From contig JBCBJG010000144.1 of the NCBI GenBank assembly GCA_038523655.1, forward strand, positions 1 to 8,127: a DNA stretch of 8,127 nt, read 5' to 3'. Positions 1 through 5,478 of this stretch are shown piece after piece. The position numbers and the translations under genes are program-made. The stretch comes from CALHAX01 sp038523655. Its GTDB lineage: Bacteria; Pseudomonadota; Alphaproteobacteria; Rhizobiales; CALHAX01. Within the stretch, counting starts at the first letter, position 1; each line of letters starts with the position of its first letter. The notes under the pieces are model-generated. The model saw only the letters and a program-made list of their open reading frames with translations. It was not told where the DNA came from and did no database searches.

Positions 1-26
1 CCGACTACCATCACATCTGAGGACAC

Positions 27-56
27 CACCTTCTCCCCACACGCGGGGAGAAGGTG
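27..56. repeat. Perfect 12-bp inverted repeat (hairpin), probable dispersed palindromic element
   Basis: The arm CACCTTCTCCCC (27-38) is matched exactly by GGGGAGAAGGTG (45-56) around a 6-base loop. No T tract follows on the plus strand, so it is not a standard intrinsic terminator for a gene entering from the left. Palindromes of this CTTCTCCCC/GGGGAGAAG type are, from memory, common between genes in Rhizobiales genomes, where they act as REP-like units or RNA-stabilising hairpins. Here it lies about 70 bp before the start of the 136-residue hypothetical gene, so it may also fold in that gene's leader. The structure is seen directly; the family assignment is recollection. Confidence 0.7.
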
Positions 57-124
57 CCTGGACGACCGATGAGGGGCTCTCCCATACGTCGTGCGGAGAG
101 CAGAATTGTGCGGAGATAAATTGA

Positions 125-535
125 ATGGCTGGAACCAGCTACAAGGGCTCGGAAATCACCGACGTCGACCAGTTCCGCAAGGGCGACGGTCTCGACAGTG
201 AGCGCGAGCAGGTCATCGGTCAGCACATCGGCTACCGTTATGACGTGAATCTGCTGCCCGACTACGAACGGCTGACCCCATTCCTCAAGGGCTACATCGA
301 GTTCATGGGATGGGATGACCTCAATTGGCTCGAGGACGTTCACATGGGCTACGACGACGGCAAGGCCGCTGTGTTCGATCGCAACATCAATGGCTGGGTC
401 GCGATTCCGGACGAAATGGACCTGCCGGACAACCAGCAGGACCGTGACATGATCGCACGCGAACTGCTGATAAAATTCCAGATGTCACCCGATCATCCCA
501 TGGTGCAGTTGAACCGAGCTTACAGAAAGTTCTAG
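125..535 (+). CDS. Small acidic hypothetical protein, 136 aa
   Basis: I do not recognise this family. The frame is complete, from ATG at 125 to TAG at 533-535, with a GGAG Shine-Dalgarno at 112-115, which supports the start. The product is soluble and acidic, with no signal peptide or membrane segment. It is rich in Asp, Tyr and Trp in the middle (FMGWDDLNWLEDVHMGYDDG, about residues 60-79) and ends in a basic, aromatic stretch (NRAYRKF). It has no cysteine and no visible catalytic motif. Codon use is typical of a GC-rich coding frame, and a strong terminator follows within 50 bp, so it appears to be a monocistronic real gene. The opposite-strand frame over 11-343 is less convincing. Function unknown. 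Confidence 0.8.
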   Translation: MAGTSYKGSEITDVDQFRKGDGLDSEREQVIGQHIGYRYDVNLLPDYERLTPFLKGYIEFMGWDDLNWLEDVHMGYDDGKAAVFDRNINGWVAIPDEMDLPDNQQDRDMIARELLIKFQMSPDHPMVQLNRAYRKF

Positions 536-584
536 ACTGTAGACTTCGCGGCTTTCACTTCGGGGGGAGTGACCGAGCCGCTCG

Positions 585-623
585 GGGGAGGCACCGCTTG
601 CGGTCGCCTCCCCTTTGCTTTTT
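585..623 (+). terminator. Intrinsic terminator of the 136-aa gene
   Basis: GGGGAGGC (585-592) pairs with GCCTCCCC (606-613) and ACCG (593-596) pairs with CGGT (601-604). The loop is CTTG and one C (605) is bulged. The hairpin is followed by TTTGCTTTTT (614-623). A GC-rich stem with a T-rich tail is the standard rho-independent form. It lies 49 bp after the stop codon at 535, so it ends that transcript and separates it from the lipoprotein gene. Confidence 0.85.
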
Positions 624-848
624 GAGGCGGGGAAAGCCGAGCCGGTATCGCCCATGCGCTCGTGCCGCTGCCCCCCCCCCCGACGCTGCCAGACTTGGAC
701 GGTCGCTGAGGCTGATGGGCCACAGCCCGACGGCGAACATCGCGTCTGCGCCTCGCCCATCTGGCCAAGCGTCAATACGTAGACGGAAGATGACGGCTCG
801 ACAGTGGGGTAGTCGTCTAACTTTGACGGCAGGTATTGGGGAAGTCTC
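624..848. other. Gene-free region with a C11 homopolymer upstream of the lipoprotein gene
   Basis: I find no convincing gene, tRNA or known RNA here. Open frames cross it on both strands, but their translations are low-complexity Arg/Pro/Ala/Ser strings and none shows a recognisable domain. The notable element is an unbroken run of 11 C at 671-681. The region presumably carries the promoter of the gene starting at 849, but I cannot point to convincing -35/-10 boxes. Confidence 0.5.
671..681. repeat. Poly-C tract, 11 bases
   Basis: Eleven consecutive C residues lie in non-coding DNA about 170 bp before the GTG start at 849. Runs this long are prone to slipped-strand copying and to sequencing or assembly length errors, so the exact length should be treated with caution. 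No gene frame depends on it as far as I can see. Confidence 0.8.
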
Positions 849-1307
849 GTGTTGGGTCAGGTCAGAGGTGCTGCTGCGGTAATAGCAGTCGCGATCACGT
901 GCAGCGCATGTGCATCCATTACAAAAGGCACGACGCAGGTCGTTGGAATAAACTCCGCACCGCAAGGCGCAGCATGCACGCTGACGCGCGGCTCTGAGGG
1001 CGTGATCGCACAGGTGGCGCAAACACCGGGCCAGGTCAAAGTCAGCAAAAGCAGCCAGAACATTCAGGTCGCGTGCGAGAAAGCGGGCTATCAGCCCGCG
1101 CAGGTCGTCCTCAACTCTGAGTTCGAGGCGATGACTGCGGGGAACTTGCTCGTCGGCGGCGTGATCGGTCTCGCGGTCGACGCCGGCACTGGCGCAATGA
1201 ACAAGTACGATGGCGTGGTTACCGTCCCACTGCAGCCATTAAACGGCGCCGCACCCGCACGGACACCATCGACAACCACACCGTCCAGCACATCGCCGAC
1301 AAGCTAG
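849..1307 (+). CDS. Putative lipoprotein with PEGA-like repeat, 152 aa
   Basis: The start is GTG at 849, supported by the purine-rich GGGGAAG at about 837-843, six bases upstream. The N-terminus is a short export signal: one Arg, a hydrophobic stretch (residues about 8-17), then CSAC. The likely lipidated residue is Cys21, although Cys18 is also nearby and the lipobox is not perfect because Leu at -3 is missing. After the cysteine comes ASITKGTTQ, then a small beta-rich domain with PQGAAC and CEKAGYQPA, resembling PEGA-type surface-layer or lipoprotein domains. A hydrophobic Gly/Ala segment (about 95-113) carries NLLVGGVIGLAVDAGTGAMN, seen in alphaproteobacterial lipoproteins of this kind. 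The C-terminal 20 residues are a Thr/Ser/Pro tail. It is probably anchored in the cell envelope; the exact role is unknown. It stands alone in its orientation and converges on the minus-strand gene at 1337. Confidence 0.75.
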   Translation: MLGQVRGAAAVIAVAITCSACASITKGTTQVVGINSAPQGAACTLTRGSEGVIAQVAQTPGQVKVSKSSQNIQVACEKAGYQPAQVVLNSEFEAMTAGNLLVGGVIGLAVDAGTGAMNKYDGVVTVPLQPLNGAAPARTPSTTTPSSTSPTS

Positions 1308-1336
1308 GCCCTGGAGCAAATGCGCCGACGCCTCGT

Positions 1337-1969
1337 CTACCCCGGCCCGCCCATCAACCCGCGCTCCCAGTCCGGAGTGAGACCGATGATCGTAGCACCG
1401 TCCGGTAGATGCGGATTGAAGAGGCGGTTGTGCCAGAGCGTGGCCGCATAGGCGTCCTCGCGCACATCCAGAATGCGCGTGAGACACGGCAAGCGGTAAG
1501 CCTGACCAAACTGCGCAAAATCGAGCCAAACCTCCCGCCGCGCCGCGAGATCGGTCGCGGCCGGCGACTGGGGAGCGAACAGCGCAGTCATCTCCGTGCT
1601 GAACCCGGTCCGAACCTGGAAATGCGTGGATTGAAGGTAGGTCAGTCCCTTCTCCAGCACCTCGCGACGGTCGTTGCTCTTGCGAACCTGATGTTTGAAG
1701 TACGCTGTACTTTCCATCGGCGTACGCGGCACGATGAGCACGACCATCCGCGCATGCAGCACCTCGCCATTACCCGACGTCACGCGTGGTGCCATGCCTT
1801 CGGAGGGCCGCCCGGCGTCCTGGCGCATCGCAATCTGGCGGATCCGGCACTGCCAGCCGATAAACGTGTCCTCGATCATCCCGGGAGGAGCTGCGCGAAG
1901 CTCCGGTCCGTCCGAGGGATGCGACCGCGAGGCTTCGGTTTGGGGCAACGTCTCCGCCATACTCTTCAT
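1337..1969 (-). CDS. Conserved-looking hypothetical protein, 210 aa
   Basis: The frame runs from ATG at 1969 to TAG at 1337-1339. I see no good Shine-Dalgarno for this start or for the in-frame Met at residue 4 (1960) or residue 31 (1879), so the N-terminus is uncertain. The first 30 residues look disordered, and recognisable order begins at about EDTFIGWQCRIRQIAMR (33-49). The rest alternates charged helices and hydrophobic strands, with RPSEGMAPRV, ARMVVLIVPR, STAYFKHQVRK and a C-terminal TLWHNRLFNPHLPDG. There is no signal peptide or membrane segment. From memory it resembles an uncharacterised family of alphaproteobacteria that shares the RQIAMRQ..GRPS.GM.PRV and LWHNRLFNP motifs; I cannot name a function. 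It is divergent from the ammonium transporter gene across 246 bp and convergent with the lipoprotein gene 29 bp away. The antisense frame (1409-1996) has poorer composition and is taken as a shadow. Confidence 0.75.
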   Translation of the reverse strand: MKSMAETLPQTEASRSHPSDGPELRAAPPGMIEDTFIGWQCRIRQIAMRQDAGRPSEGMAPRVTSGNGEVLHARMVVLIVPRTPMESTAYFKHQVRKSNDRREVLEKGLTYLQSTHFQVRTGFSTEMTALFAPQSPAATDLAARREVWLDFAQFGQAYRLPCLTRILDVREDAYAATLWHNRLFNPHLPDGATIIGLTPDWERGLMGGPG

Positions 1970-2215
1970 CCGCGAATTGGTCTATTCGTGGTCTGAAATT
2001 GGACCGGATTGGTTTGCATCGCTAGTCCTTTGTGCCAGACTGACGCGGTTAACGACGCGATCTCGCTGGCCTGGCCGTCGAGACGCTTGGCTCGCAGGGG
2101 GAAGAGGTCGGCATCGCAGACGCTCCGTCCGCGAAAAGCCAATGCCTCGAACCGGTCGGCCGCCCCAGCGGTCACCACTTTCCCTGCTCTTTGGAGCTGA
2201 GACAGGGAGAATTAG
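1970..2215. promoter_or_regulatory. Divergent intergenic region holding the amt promoter and leader
   Basis: This 246-bp gap separates two genes read away from each other and must hold at least the promoter of the amt unit. It contains one GTTAAC palindrome (2048-2053) without a partner at CtrA spacing. I looked for a sigma-54 element, since amt genes are often NtrC controlled. GG-N10-GC spacing occurs at 2073-2086 and at 2110-2123, but the flanking bases fit the consensus poorly, so I do not call it. The last 37 bp form the hairpin listed separately. Confidence 0.5.
2179..2210 (+). promoter_or_regulatory. Leader hairpin that can mask the amt ribosome binding site
   Basis: TTTCCCTG (2179-2186) can pair with CAGGGAGA (2203-2210), with one G-U pair, and CTC (2187-2189) with GAG (2194-2196) around a TTTG loop. 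Six bases (2197-2202) bulge on the 3' side. The 3' arm contains the Shine-Dalgarno AGGGAGA, six bases before the ATG at 2216. The fold is read from the sequence. That it regulates translation is an inference; a stem this short could form by chance. Confidence 0.4.
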
Positions 2216-3628
2216 ATGGAAGAACAACTCGCAGAGCTGTTGAAAAACAGCCCTGAGCTCAAGCCGCTGATCGATCAGGTCGCCGCGCTCGGGCAGAAAT
2301 CGGGAACGGGGAACACCGCCTTCGCGGAGGTTTATTACTTTCTCTGTATTCCGCTGATGGTCCTCATTCACGTCGGCTTCCTCGCCTACGAGATGGGTGC
2401 CTCGCGCACGAAGAACGTGCTCGCCTCGGGCATCAAAAACATCCTCGCCTTCGCCTTCATGGTGCCGACGTTCTACTACTTCGGCTGGTTCGTGTATTAC
2501 GCGTTCCCTCAGGGCTTTGGCATGGGCGCAGGGCCGAACGGCATTTCCGGCTGGGATGTCGCAGTCGGTGCGGCCAACCCGATCAGCGCCGTCATGGGCC
2601 CGAACCTCGGCGACAACATCACGGGTGTGTTCGTCGGTGCCTTCACGCTGTTCGCGGCAACGACGGCCTCGATCATGTCGGGCGCAGTCATCGAACGCAT
2701 TCAGGTAGGCGGATTTATCATCCTCGCCATCGTGCTTGGCAGCTTTGCCTGGGTGCTCGGCGCAGCCTGGGGCTGGCATGCCGACGGCTGGCTCGTGCAG
2801 AACTGGGGGTACCACGACTTCGGCGCCGCCGGCCTGGTTCACGCGGTGGCAGGCTTCTTTGCCCTCGGCGTGTTGATCAACCTCGGCCCGCGGATCGGCA
2901 AGTTCAACGCCGACGGCTCCGCCAACCATATCGCCGGCCACAACATGCCGCTCACGCTGATCGGCCTGATGACGATTATCGCCGGCTTCTGGGGCTTCCT
3001 CATGGGTTGCGTGATCGTACCGGGTGAGGCGTGGTCATGGTCGGCAACCGGCTGGAACACGATCTACGGCACGCCGATGACGCTGTCGGGCATGACCTTC
3101 AACATCCTCATGGGCTTTGCAGGTGGGATTATCGGTGCCTGGCTCGTCACCCGGGATCCGTTCTGGATGATGTCGGGCGCGCTTGGCGGAATTATCTCCT
3201 GCGCCTCCGGCCTCGATCTGTGGTGGCCACCGCTGGCGTTTGCCGTCGGCTTCGTTGGTGCCTGCATGATGCCCGCCTCGTACCGCTTCTTCGAGAAGCT
3301 CGGCATCGATGACGCCGTTGGCGCCGTCACCGTCCACGGCACGCTCGGTCTCTGGGGTGTCATCTCGGTCGGCATCTTCGCAATGGGCTACCCCGCGCTG
3401 CAGGGTGACGCGGGCGTGGTGCAGATCAGCTTCGTTGGCCAGTTGGTCGGCGCGGTTGTTATGTTCCTGCTCGGCTTTGTCCCGGGGTACGTGGTGTCGC
3501 TCGTTCTGAGGGCGATCGGTCTCCTTCGGGTCGGCGAAGCCGCTGAGCTCGCAGGTCTCGACCCGACCAAGGTCCCGGCCTCGGCCTATCCTGAAGGCAT
3601 CGGCGCCTCCGCGGCCCCTGCCGAATGA
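2216..3628 (+). CDS. amt: Ammonium transporter, Amt/MEP/Rh family (divergent subtype)
   Basis: This 470-residue polytopic inner-membrane protein is an ammonium channel/transporter that brings in NH4+/NH3. The start is ATG at 2216 with AGGGAGA six bases before it. There is no signal peptide; a 33-residue polar N-terminus precedes about 11 hydrophobic helices. Core Amt features by comparison with E. coli AmtB are: the SGAVIERI signature (155-162), Trp185, Asp201 in HDFGAAGLVHA (equivalent to Asp160), the twin pore histidines His209 and His374 (VHA, VHGT), gate phenylalanines near 139/143, and Phe261. It is unusual in the segment FWGFLMGC (258-265), where most Amts read WFGFNAGS, so the conserved Asn is Leu and the Ser of the outer binding site is Cys265. 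A roughly 25-residue Trp-rich loop (about 268-292) follows. The C-terminal tail keeps RVGEAAELAGLD and AY but has lost the HGE motif. No glnK is adjacent; a 58-codon membrane-protein gene follows after 26 bp. The family call is secure; transport properties are not predictable from this. Confidence 0.95.
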   Translation: MEEQLAELLKNSPELKPLIDQVAALGQKSGTGNTAFAEVYYFLCIPLMVLIHVGFLAYEMGASRTKNVLASGIKNILAFAFMVPTFYYFGWFVYYAFPQGFGMGAGPNGISGWDVAVGAANPISAVMGPNLGDNITGVFVGAFTLFAATTASIMSGAVIERIQVGGFIILAIVLGSFAWVLGAAWGWHADGWLVQNWGYHDFGAAGLVHAVAGFFALGVLINLGPRIGKFNADGSANHIAGHNMPLTLIGLMTIIAGFWGFLMGCVIVPGEAWSWSATGWNTIYGTPMTLSGMTFNILMGFAGGIIGAWLVTRDPFWMMSGALGGIISCASGLDLWWPPLAFAVGFVGACMMPASYRFFEKLGIDDAVGAVTVHGTLGLWGVISVGIFAMGYPALQGDAGVVQISFVGQLVGAVVMFLLGFVPGYVVSLVLRAIGLLRVGEAAELAGLDPTKVPASAYPEGIGASAAPAE

Positions 3629-3654
3629 CCGCACCGTTCAAATAGGAGAGAAAA

Positions 3655-3831
3655 ATGGGTTCACCCCTTGCAGAAGCGACCTGGAACGGCGCGGAAGGTG
3701 CCATGTACACCGGCGCTGGATCAGGCATGGAAGCCGTCTGGCTCGGCGTCTCGATCGTCATGTGCGTTGTCGCGCTGATCGTCGGCATTAAGCACGAGAA
3801 CGACGCCTATAAGCGCAAGCAGGCGGAATAG
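3655..3831 (+). CDS. Single-pass membrane microprotein downstream of amt, 58 aa
   Basis: This short gene runs from ATG at 3655 to TAG at 3829-3831, with a strong AGGAGA (3644-3649) five bases upstream of the start. It lies 26 bp after the amt stop and before the terminator at 3873, so the two are almost certainly co-transcribed. The N-terminal 25 residues are polar and Gly-rich (EATWNGAEGAMYTGAGSGM). Residues about 26-45 form one hydrophobic helix (AVWLGVSIVMCVVALIVGI), and the tail KHENDAYKRKQAE is charged and Lys/Arg-rich. By the positive-inside rule the C-terminus should face the cytoplasm. It has no signal-peptidase site. I do not recognise a named family. The position suggests an accessory or stabilising subunit of the Amt trimer, or a membrane regulator in place of GlnK; that is inference. 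The good ribosome site and tight context make it a real gene despite its size. Confidence 0.8.
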   Translation: MGSPLAEATWNGAEGAMYTGAGSGMEAVWLGVSIVMCVVALIVGIKHENDAYKRKQAE

Positions 3832-3872
3832 TCGGCCCGCACCGCTGCCGCAGCGCGGCGATATCGAGAACG

Positions 3873-3904
3873 AAAAAGGGCGCCTTCTTCGGCGCCCTTT
3901 TTTT
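3873..3904 (+). terminator. Strong intrinsic terminator of the amt unit
   Basis: GGGCGCC (3878-3884) pairs with GGCGCCC (3891-3897) around the loop TTCTTC. The stem is preceded by AAAAA and followed by seven T (3898-3904), so A-T pairs extend it. It ends the amt and microprotein transcript 41 bp after the second stop codon. The A tract on the other side means it could also work in the reverse direction, although no minus-strand gene needs it here. Confidence 0.95.
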
Positions 3905-3955
3905 ACGAGGAAGTCTGGCCGCAATCCGCTCTGCCTATTCCACTATTGCTTGTGG

Positions 3956-3981
3956 CCGCCTTGGGCTGTCGAACAAGGCGG
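3956..3981. repeat. 8-bp inverted repeat upstream of the SH3-domain gene
   Basis: CCGCCTTG (3956-3963) is repeated inverted as CAAGGCGG (3974-3981) around a 10-base loop. It lies 69 bp before the ATG at 4050, in the probable promoter or leader of that gene. No T tract follows. It could be an operator, an RNA hairpin, or chance; nothing in the sequence decides this. Confidence 0.4.
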
Positions 3982-4049
3982 TATCCGCCTGCTCCCCCAA
4001 TGCACCGGCAGCCCTCGGCTGACGAGACGTAACTCGAAGGAGATAAATC

Positions 4050-4367
4050 ATGGTGCGCCGCGTCATCTTCACGGCTTTCTTCATGTTCGCCCCGACGCTG
4101 CTGGCCACGGGCCTGTTAACCGCAGGCATTGAGCGCGCACACGCCTGCGCCTGTTGCGGCAGCTACCAGGTCTACAACGTCGCCTCGAACGATGTGTTAA
4201 ATGTGCGCACAGGCCCCAGTGTGCGCTTCCCGATCGTCACCGGCCTGCGAAACGGCACCCAGTGCATCATCATCCAGGCCCGCAGCGGCAACTGGGTAAA
4301 AATCTCCTATGCGGAGCACACGGGCTGGGTGAACGCCCGCTATCTTCAATACTTCTCCGGGTCCTGA
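4050..4367 (+). CDS. Secreted bacterial SH3 (SH3b) domain protein, 105 aa
   Basis: The start is ATG at 4050 with an AAGGAG ribosome site (4037-4042) seven bases upstream. Residues 1-32 form a Sec-type signal peptide: MVRR, a hydrophobic core (about 5-25), then a likely cleavage after AHA (30-32). The mature protein opens with a cysteine cluster (Cys33, Cys35, Cys36). One SH3b domain follows (about 38-101) with the classic markers LNVRTGPS (50-57), an IVTGLRNGTQ turn, NWVKISY (81-87) and TGWVNARYL (91-99). A fourth cysteine, Cys72, lies inside the domain. SH3b domains of this kind usually bind peptidoglycan or other envelope partners in the periplasm. The cysteines could form disulfides or bind metal. 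There is no catalytic domain, so it is likely a binding or structural protein. It is monocistronic and convergent with xerC. Confidence 0.88.
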   Translation: MVRRVIFTAFFMFAPTLLATGLLTAGIERAHACACCGSYQVYNVASNDVLNVRTGPSVRFPIVTGLRNGTQCIIIQARSGNWVKISYAEHTGWVNARYLQYFSGS

Positions 4368-4396
4368 GAAGCACCGGCGCGAAGGAAAGGCACGCA

Positions 4397-4413
4397 GCGT
4401 CAGGTTCTGACGT
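4397..4413. terminator. Weak hairpin between convergent SH3b gene and xerC
   Basis: CGTCAG (4398-4403) pairs with CTGACG (4407-4412) around a 3-base loop, with a further G-U pair possible. It lies in the 57-bp gap between two convergent stop codons, where a bidirectional terminator would be expected. There is no clear T tract on the plus strand, so it would be a weak or non-canonical terminator. Low confidence. Confidence 0.25.
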
Positions 4414-4424
4414 GGGGATGTGAT

Positions 4425-5411
4425 TTAGTCTCCGGCGTCTACACAGGCGCGCGGATGCGCTATGGCGTAAACATCGAGGAGCCGATCGCGATCGACCTCG
4501 GTGTAGATCTGCGTCGTCGACAGGCTGGCGTGTCCAAGCAGCTCCTGGATTTGCCGCAGGTCCGCGCCCGCAGAAAGCAGATGCGTCGCGAACGAATGAC
4601 GAAGCGCATGCGGCGTCGCCGTATCCGGCAGACCGAGCGTTTCACGTAGCTTGGCAACGCGAAGCTGGATCACGCGCGGGCTGAGCGCCCCGCCCTTCTG
4701 GCCAAGGAACAGCGGATCGTCCGCGTTCTGCGGATACGGGCAGAGTGAAAGGTATCGCGCTAGCGCATCGCGCGTGATCGCCAGCACCGGAACGAGACGC
4801 TCTTTTCCTCCCTTACCGCGAATGCGCATCGTCTCGCGGTGTCCCGTCGGCGCTTCGCCCACGGTCAACGACAGTGTCTCGGAGATGCGCAAGCCCGCCC
4901 CATAAAGGAGAGAGAAAATCGCCGTATCACGATGGCGAACCCAGTCGTCCCCTTCCGCATCGGCTGGCGCATCGACCACATCAAGCGCCCGCGCAACCGT
5001 CAGCGGCTTCGGCAACGCATGGCCCACGCGTGGCCGCGAAATCGCATGCACCGCATGGTTCGCGCCGTGCCCTTTTCGGTCCAGGAACCGATAAAAATTG
5101 CGAAGCGCAGAAAGCGTCCGCGCAAGACTGCGGCTCGACGCCCCCTCGCGGCGCCGCTCAGCGAAGAAAAAACGGAAAGACTTGGCATCCGCGCTGACGA
5201 TTTCGGTCAACCCGGGCGGGAACCCGAGATGCGCTTCGAGTGCCATCCGGAACTGACGGATGTCCCGCGCATACGCTTCGAGCGTCGTCGCAGCCATTCC
5301 CCGCTCATCCCGCAGATGCGCAAGCCATGCGTCAACGACCTTGTCAGCCGTGCCGTCGAGCGGCAGCGGTCGCTGGCCTTCCCGGCGCAGCCATGAAAAC
5401 AGTCGAGCCAT
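4425..5411 (-). CDS. xerC: Tyrosine recombinase XerC
   Basis: This 328-residue site-specific recombinase acts with XerD at the dif site near the replication terminus to resolve chromosome dimers. The N-terminal SAM-like core-binding domain (about 22-125) carries WLAHLRDERGMAATTLEAY. The catalytic domain (about 135-320) has the full active site: Arg175 (GAGLRISE), Lys200 (RGKGGKER), His268 and Arg271 (HALRHSFATHLL), His294 (LLGHAS) and the nucleophile Tyr303 (QIYTEVD). The spacings among His268, His294 and Tyr303 equal those of E. coli XerD (26 and 9). The ending DVYAIAHPRA favours XerC over XerD. The start is ATG at 5411; no strong Shine-Dalgarno precedes it, but the reading starts at the normal distance from the core-binding domain. 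It is the third minus-strand gene in a row, 67 bp after the RACo-like gene, and a CtrA-type box lies in that gap. It is intact and of usual length, and more likely the housekeeping enzyme than a phage integrase. Confidence 0.93.
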   Translation of the reverse strand: MARLFSWLRREGQRPLPLDGTADKVVDAWLAHLRDERGMAATTLEAYARDIRQFRMALEAHLGFPPGLTEIVSADAKSFRFFFAERRREGASSRSLARTLSALRNFYRFLDRKGHGANHAVHAISRPRVGHALPKPLTVARALDVVDAPADAEGDDWVRHRDTAIFSLLYGAGLRISETLSLTVGEAPTGHRETMRIRGKGGKERLVPVLAITRDALARYLSLCPYPQNADDPLFLGQKGGALSPRVIQLRVAKLRETLGLPDTATPHALRHSFATHLLSAGADLRQIQELLGHASLSTTQIYTEVDRDRLLDVYAIAHPRACVDAGD

Positions 5412-5434
5412 ACCGCGACGGTGCGCCAGCAGAC

Positions 5435-5451
5435 GTTAACCGAACGTTAAC
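5435..5451. promoter_or_regulatory. CtrA-type binding site upstream of xerC
   Basis: The sequence GTTAACCGAACGTTAAC contains TTAA (5436-5439), exactly seven bases, then TTAA (5447-5450), followed by C. This is the full CtrA consensus TTAA-N7-TTAAC and is present on both strands, since each half is a GTTAAC palindrome. The repeated unit ACGTTAAC recurs at 11 bp, one helical turn. It lies 24-40 bp before the xerC start on the minus strand, where it would overlap a promoter. CtrA is the response regulator that controls cell-cycle genes in alphaproteobacteria. The match is seen directly; binding and the regulated gene are inferred. Confidence 0.65.
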
Positions 5452-5478
5452 GCTGTGCGTCGTCGCGCCAGCTGCCAA

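Noticed and set aside
1083..1099. Perfect 7-bp hairpin GCGGGCT-ATC-AGCCCGC
   Set aside because: It lies inside the lipoprotein coding frame over the conserved-looking AGYQPA segment, so codon choice explains it. No T tract follows.
1409..1996. Plus-strand open frame of 195 codons opposite the 210-aa gene
   Set aside because: Arg/His/Pro-rich translation with no motif. The minus-strand product has conserved-looking ordered segments instead.
2072..2124. Possible sigma-54 (-24/-12) promoters upstream of amt
   Set aside because: GG-N10-GC spacing occurs at 2073-2086 and 2110-2123, but the surrounding bases match TGGCACG-N4-TTGCW poorly and such spacing is frequent in GC-rich DNA. No NtrC-like inverted repeat was seen.
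1695..2243. Plus-strand open frame of 182 codons running into the amt start
   Set aside because: It overlaps the amt start out of frame, has an Arg/Ser/Pro-rich translation and lacks a ribosome site.
1982..2941. Long open frame antisense to the 5' half of amt (319 codons)
   Set aside because: The translation is His/Asp/Glu/Arg-rich without any domain and lies opposite a secure Amt gene. It is a shadow of GC-rich codon use.
4839..5396. Plus-strand open frame opposite xerC
   Set aside because: Very basic, Arg/Pro-rich translation antisense to a complete catalytic recombinase.
4425..5411. Phage or island integrase instead of XerC
   Set aside because: Length, catalytic spacing and the C-terminal AHPRA fit chromosomal XerC. 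No phage genes, tRNA or direct att repeats are visible nearby.
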